A stretch of DNA of 64,000 nucleotides, taken from positions 1 through 64,000 of the forward strand of contig OENT01000540.1 of assembly GCA_900239685.1 (NCBI GenBank), in the 5' to 3' direction. Numbering within the stretch: position 1 is the stretch's first letter; every line of letters begins with the position of its first letter. Below, one piece after another: positions 61,493 to 64,000 of this stretch. Position numbers and translations under genes: made by a program. The notes below the pieces were generated by a model that worked only from the letters and a program-made list of their open reading frames with translations, did not search any database and was not told the origin of the DNA. This DNA comes from Rotaria macrura. Its lineage: Eukaryota > Rotifera > Eurotatoria > Philodinida > Philodinidae.

Positions 61493-63638
61493 TTAAGCAA
61501 ATCTTCGATAAAGAAAGATTATTTCTCCTATAAGTATAACACCAAATATTGATATACCCAAACCCATGCCTAATTGGGCTGGAATACCAGGCGAAGATCC
61601 ACCTAGAAAATAGTTGATTAGCAATTAATAAAATTCGACAATAAAAGAAGAAAACACTATGACTGAATTGAACCGTTCTATCATTTTAATTTATGGTCAA
61701 TACTAGTTCAGCTGGATAGTTTTTCGATATTCAGTCTATAGAAAGAAAAAAGACAAACGTCATTGTATCGCCTGATATATATTAATCATCATTAGCAAAT
61801 ATACTTCAGAGAACAAAAGAAAATACATCAGAAAACATGACTATATACTTTTATGACAGCATGCATCAAAGCATATCGGTTTATTGTCAATTCTGGCTTT
61901 TTTTTCTACAAGTAAATTTATATAAATTACACTATTCAAAAGTTCCTTTTCGTTTATCAACGTCTGTATATCGAAATAAATACGAAAGTCTGTATCATAT
62001 TATTACGATATAGAAAATGAAAGAACGAGTAAAGAATTCTTTTCCCTCATTCGACATAGAAGCTGAAGAGAAAATGAATCCTTACATTTCTGACGCATCG
62101 TTTTTTGTTTTCTGAACTTGTTATTGATGATTAATGTATAATGCAATGCAATGAAATCTAAGTTGTTTCGTCATATATTAATTATTTAAACGAAAACAAA
62201 AACTTCTGTAATAGTCTGACACAAAAATAATAGAACCGATTCAATTGAGTGATACTGAGCAGAGCAATTAATTTTTATATCAATTCAACTTTTACCTCTT
62301 GGAAATACAACAGATGCTAAAATTATATATAATAAATTAATTTTTTTTTAAAAGATAACTGAGTAAGCATACTTTCAACATTTGATGGGATGCCTATGTC
62401 ACTTATAGTAACCAAAGTACCATTTTCAAGTGGTAGAGTAATGTTTCTCGGTGGTTTTTGTTTTGCATTTTCTATACAAGCTGTATTCGGACAAGTAGCA
62501 CCACTCAGAAAGCTGAACAAAATATTAACCAACAAATTGTATTCAATAGCTCTAGTGAATAATGCAAAACAAGAAGTAATTTTTACATCAAGATGCTTCT
62601 TAATACCTCGCCATGGATTTTTCAATCACTGCATTCGTTACAGTGATATTGGTATTATTCAAATTAAATGAAGACACAACCTATATATACCAAGTAAAAT
62701 ACGATATTATGAAGATATGCATCTAACATACCATAGCTTGTATGCTAGGTGAAGCCGAAACATTCACAGATCCTGTTGCTAGTTCATATTCACTACTAAG
62801 AGGATAACTGTAGATCTTGCTAATATTTTGCACTATAAGATCAAAGTGCTGCAATTGATTGCTAGAAAAACAAGATTAGATGACTAATACCTGAGACCGG
62901 AACAGTAGTTGATGTTGTTATCGTTGCAGAAAAGTTCGTCGATTGATCATCATCTGATGCTGTATGATCAGTGAATCCTGTACCCGTAGTATGAGAAATT
63001 TCAGTTATAGGACTACCTGTGTTTACTGCTTGAGTCGATGTTTGTGCTGTTCCACCAGTATTGGGTCCAACCGGTGGTTGTGTTGTTACACCAGTATTGG
63101 GTCCAACCGGTGGTTGTGTTGTTACACCAGTATTGGGTCCAACAGGTGGTTGTGTTGTTACACCAGTATTGGGTCCAACAGGTGGTTGTGTTGTTACACC
63201 AGTATTGGGTCCAACAGGTGGTTGTGTTGTTACACCAGTATTGGGTCCAACTGGTGGTTGTGTTGTTACACCAGTATTGGGTCCAACAGGTGGTTGTGTT
63301 GTTACACCAGTATTGGGTCCAACCGGTAGTTGTGTTGTTCCACCAGTAGTGACTTGAACCGGTGGTTGTGTTGTTCCAGCAGTAGTGATTTGAACCGGTG
63401 GTTGTGTTGTTCCAGCAGTAGTGACTTCAGCCGGTGGTTGTGTTGTTCCAGCAGTAGTGACTTCAGCCGGTGGTTGTGTTGTTCCAGCAGTAGTGATTTG
63501 AGCCGGTGGTGTTGTCTCACTAGTATGGGGTTCAGTCGTTGATTCTGCACTAGTTGTTTGGGAACTCGAAACTTCAATTAGTGCGAAGCCCACGAAGAGG
63601 GAAAGAAGAATACTTAACAAATACCTTTTATGAGACAT
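61493..63638 (-). CDS. mucin-like type I membrane protein with tandem repeats
   Basis: Six exons (63638-62891, 62832-62732, 62680-62607, 62512-62373, 62316-62296, 61602-61493) join in phase to 397 residues. Residues 1-26 are a signal peptide (YLLSILLSLFVGFALIEV core). A Thr/Pro-rich region follows, with two 12-residue repeat families: an N-terminal TTAGTTQPP-type set and then seven GPNTGVTTQPPV units, ideal for O-glycosylation. The 3' exons add a region rich in N-glycosylation sites (NFS, NIS, NVS, NNT, NIT, NGT) with one Cys pair, then a hydrophobic span (LGMGLGISIFGVILIGEIIFL) and a short basic tail YRRFA. It is predicted to be a heavily glycosylated cell-surface protein. No named family is recognised. 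Confidence 0.8.
63050..63350 (-). repeat. 36-bp coding minisatellite in the mucin-like gene
   Basis: About eight head-to-tail 36-bp units encode GPNTGVTTQPPV. Units differ mainly by a single third-position change (CCAACCGG, CCAACAGG or CCAACTGG), indicating recent homogenisation. The unit length is a multiple of three, so copy-number changes keep the frame. Confidence 0.95.
63350..63520 (-). repeat. second 36-bp repeat family, more diverged
   Basis: About four units encoding PPAEVTTAGTTQ-like or PPVQITTAGTTQ-like 12-mers lie 5' of the uniform array in the same exon. They share the TTQPP core with the downstream units, so both arrays probably descend from one ancestral 12-codon repeat. Confidence 0.85.
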
Positions 63639-64000
63639 TGACCATTTCGTAAATATGAAATGTTTCTAATGAATATGTTTATATGGTAAGCCAACGGTGT
63701 TTTACTTGTATGATAATGACACTTGTCGTCTTATGGCTTGCAAGTTTTTTCTCCGTTATATGATTAATCCATGAAATAAATGCGCACACTTTATTTTTAT
63801 GTTGATACGTTTTTTAAACTTCGTGCTGTGTTTTTCTTCGTCTCTCTTTCTTTCTCTGGTTTTCTTCCTCAATAATATACTATGATTCAGTTCTGCAAAA
63901 GAGAATAACTAGGATTTTATTGTTACACGTAGATTGTAAGTTACTCATTGAAGTTGAAATATAGCGGAAATAAACCAAGAAAATCTGCACTTACGAAAAT
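63639..64000. other. region upstream of the mucin-like gene
   Basis: AT-rich, with a TTTCTTTCTCT tract near 63843-63857. No promoter element can be named with confidence and no gene is visible up to the window edge. Confidence 0.4.

Noticed and set aside
62862-62890. A 29-nt intron in the mucin-like gene (GTATTAG...TTCTAG)
   Set aside because: It leads into a stop within ten codons. Using the next acceptor at 62833 gives a 58-nt intron, typical for this window, and an open frame.
63050-63520. Regular 36-bp repeats that might suggest a CRISPR array
   Set aside because: Units are directly adjacent with no unique spacers, and they are translated within a eukaryotic gene.
62964-63542. Several long plus-strand frames over the mucin repeats
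   Set aside because: The 36-bp unit is a multiple of three and lacks stops in several frames, so long antisense frames arise automatically; the minus strand has the signal peptide, splice sites and membrane anchor.

Overview
The window looks like nuclear DNA of a small-genome invertebrate, most likely a bdelloid rotifer (Rotaria/Adineta type). The signs are an AT-rich background, densely packed genes with many GT-AG introns of about 46-62 nt and a few longer ones, animal gene families (ZNFX1, FHL-type LIM, EVI5, ULK4, calcineurin A, DYNLT/Tctex, GUCD1), and a decayed gene combining a WWE domain with an arginine ADP-ribosyltransferase domain, a combination that is abundant in bdelloids. I see no operons, Shine-Dalgarno sites or prokaryotic signals. 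Species assignment is inference; no search was run.

Layout. 0-4.6 kb is an accessory, transposon-marked stretch: a hAT-type miniature element with a perfect 8-bp target duplication, a Tc1/mariner-like fold-back element, a WWE-ADP-ribosyltransferase pseudogene with two disabling lesions, a degenerate tRNA-like sequence and a GC-rich island of diverged repeats. 4.6-12.4 kb (-) is a nearly complete 19-exon ZNFX1-like helicase gene. 12.4-17 kb is mostly empty. 17.0-19.4 kb (+) is a 222-residue LIM-only protein, convergent with an 800-residue EVI5-like RabGAP gene (19.6-24.3 kb, -) that appears to have an internal alternative first exon. 25.6-27.5 kb (-) is an alpha/beta hydrolase with C-terminal membrane segments. 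28.7-40.0 kb (-) is a ULK4 pseudokinase gene; one of its introns holds an opposite-strand single-exon gene and another holds a TIR-bearing element. 43.5-48.1 kb (+) is calcineurin A with an unusual Ser-rich insertion. 52.0-53.6 kb is a divergent pair, Tctex-type dynein light chain (-) and GUCD1 (+). 57.1-57.4 kb (+) is a two-exon gene for a small secreted cysteine-rich peptide. 57.7-58.4 kb is a near-perfect inverted repeat centred on a 100-N assembly gap. 61.5-63.6 kb (-) is a mucin-like type I membrane protein with a 36-bp coding minisatellite.

The genes form no single pathway. They are mostly conserved housekeeping or signalling genes: RNA-linked helicase, Rab trafficking, cilium-linked ULK4 and dynein light chain, and Ca2+-dependent phosphatase. 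Lineage-specific or mobile DNA lies at both ends of the window. A recurring pattern is a good 3' splice site a few to a few tens of bases 5' of start codons that have no visible upstream coding exon, which fits spliced-leader trans-splicing as reported for rotifers. Exon boundaries were worked out by hand from splice signals and frame continuity. For the ZNFX1, LIM, EVI5, hydrolase, calcineurin, cysteine-rich and mucin genes all phases close without a stop.
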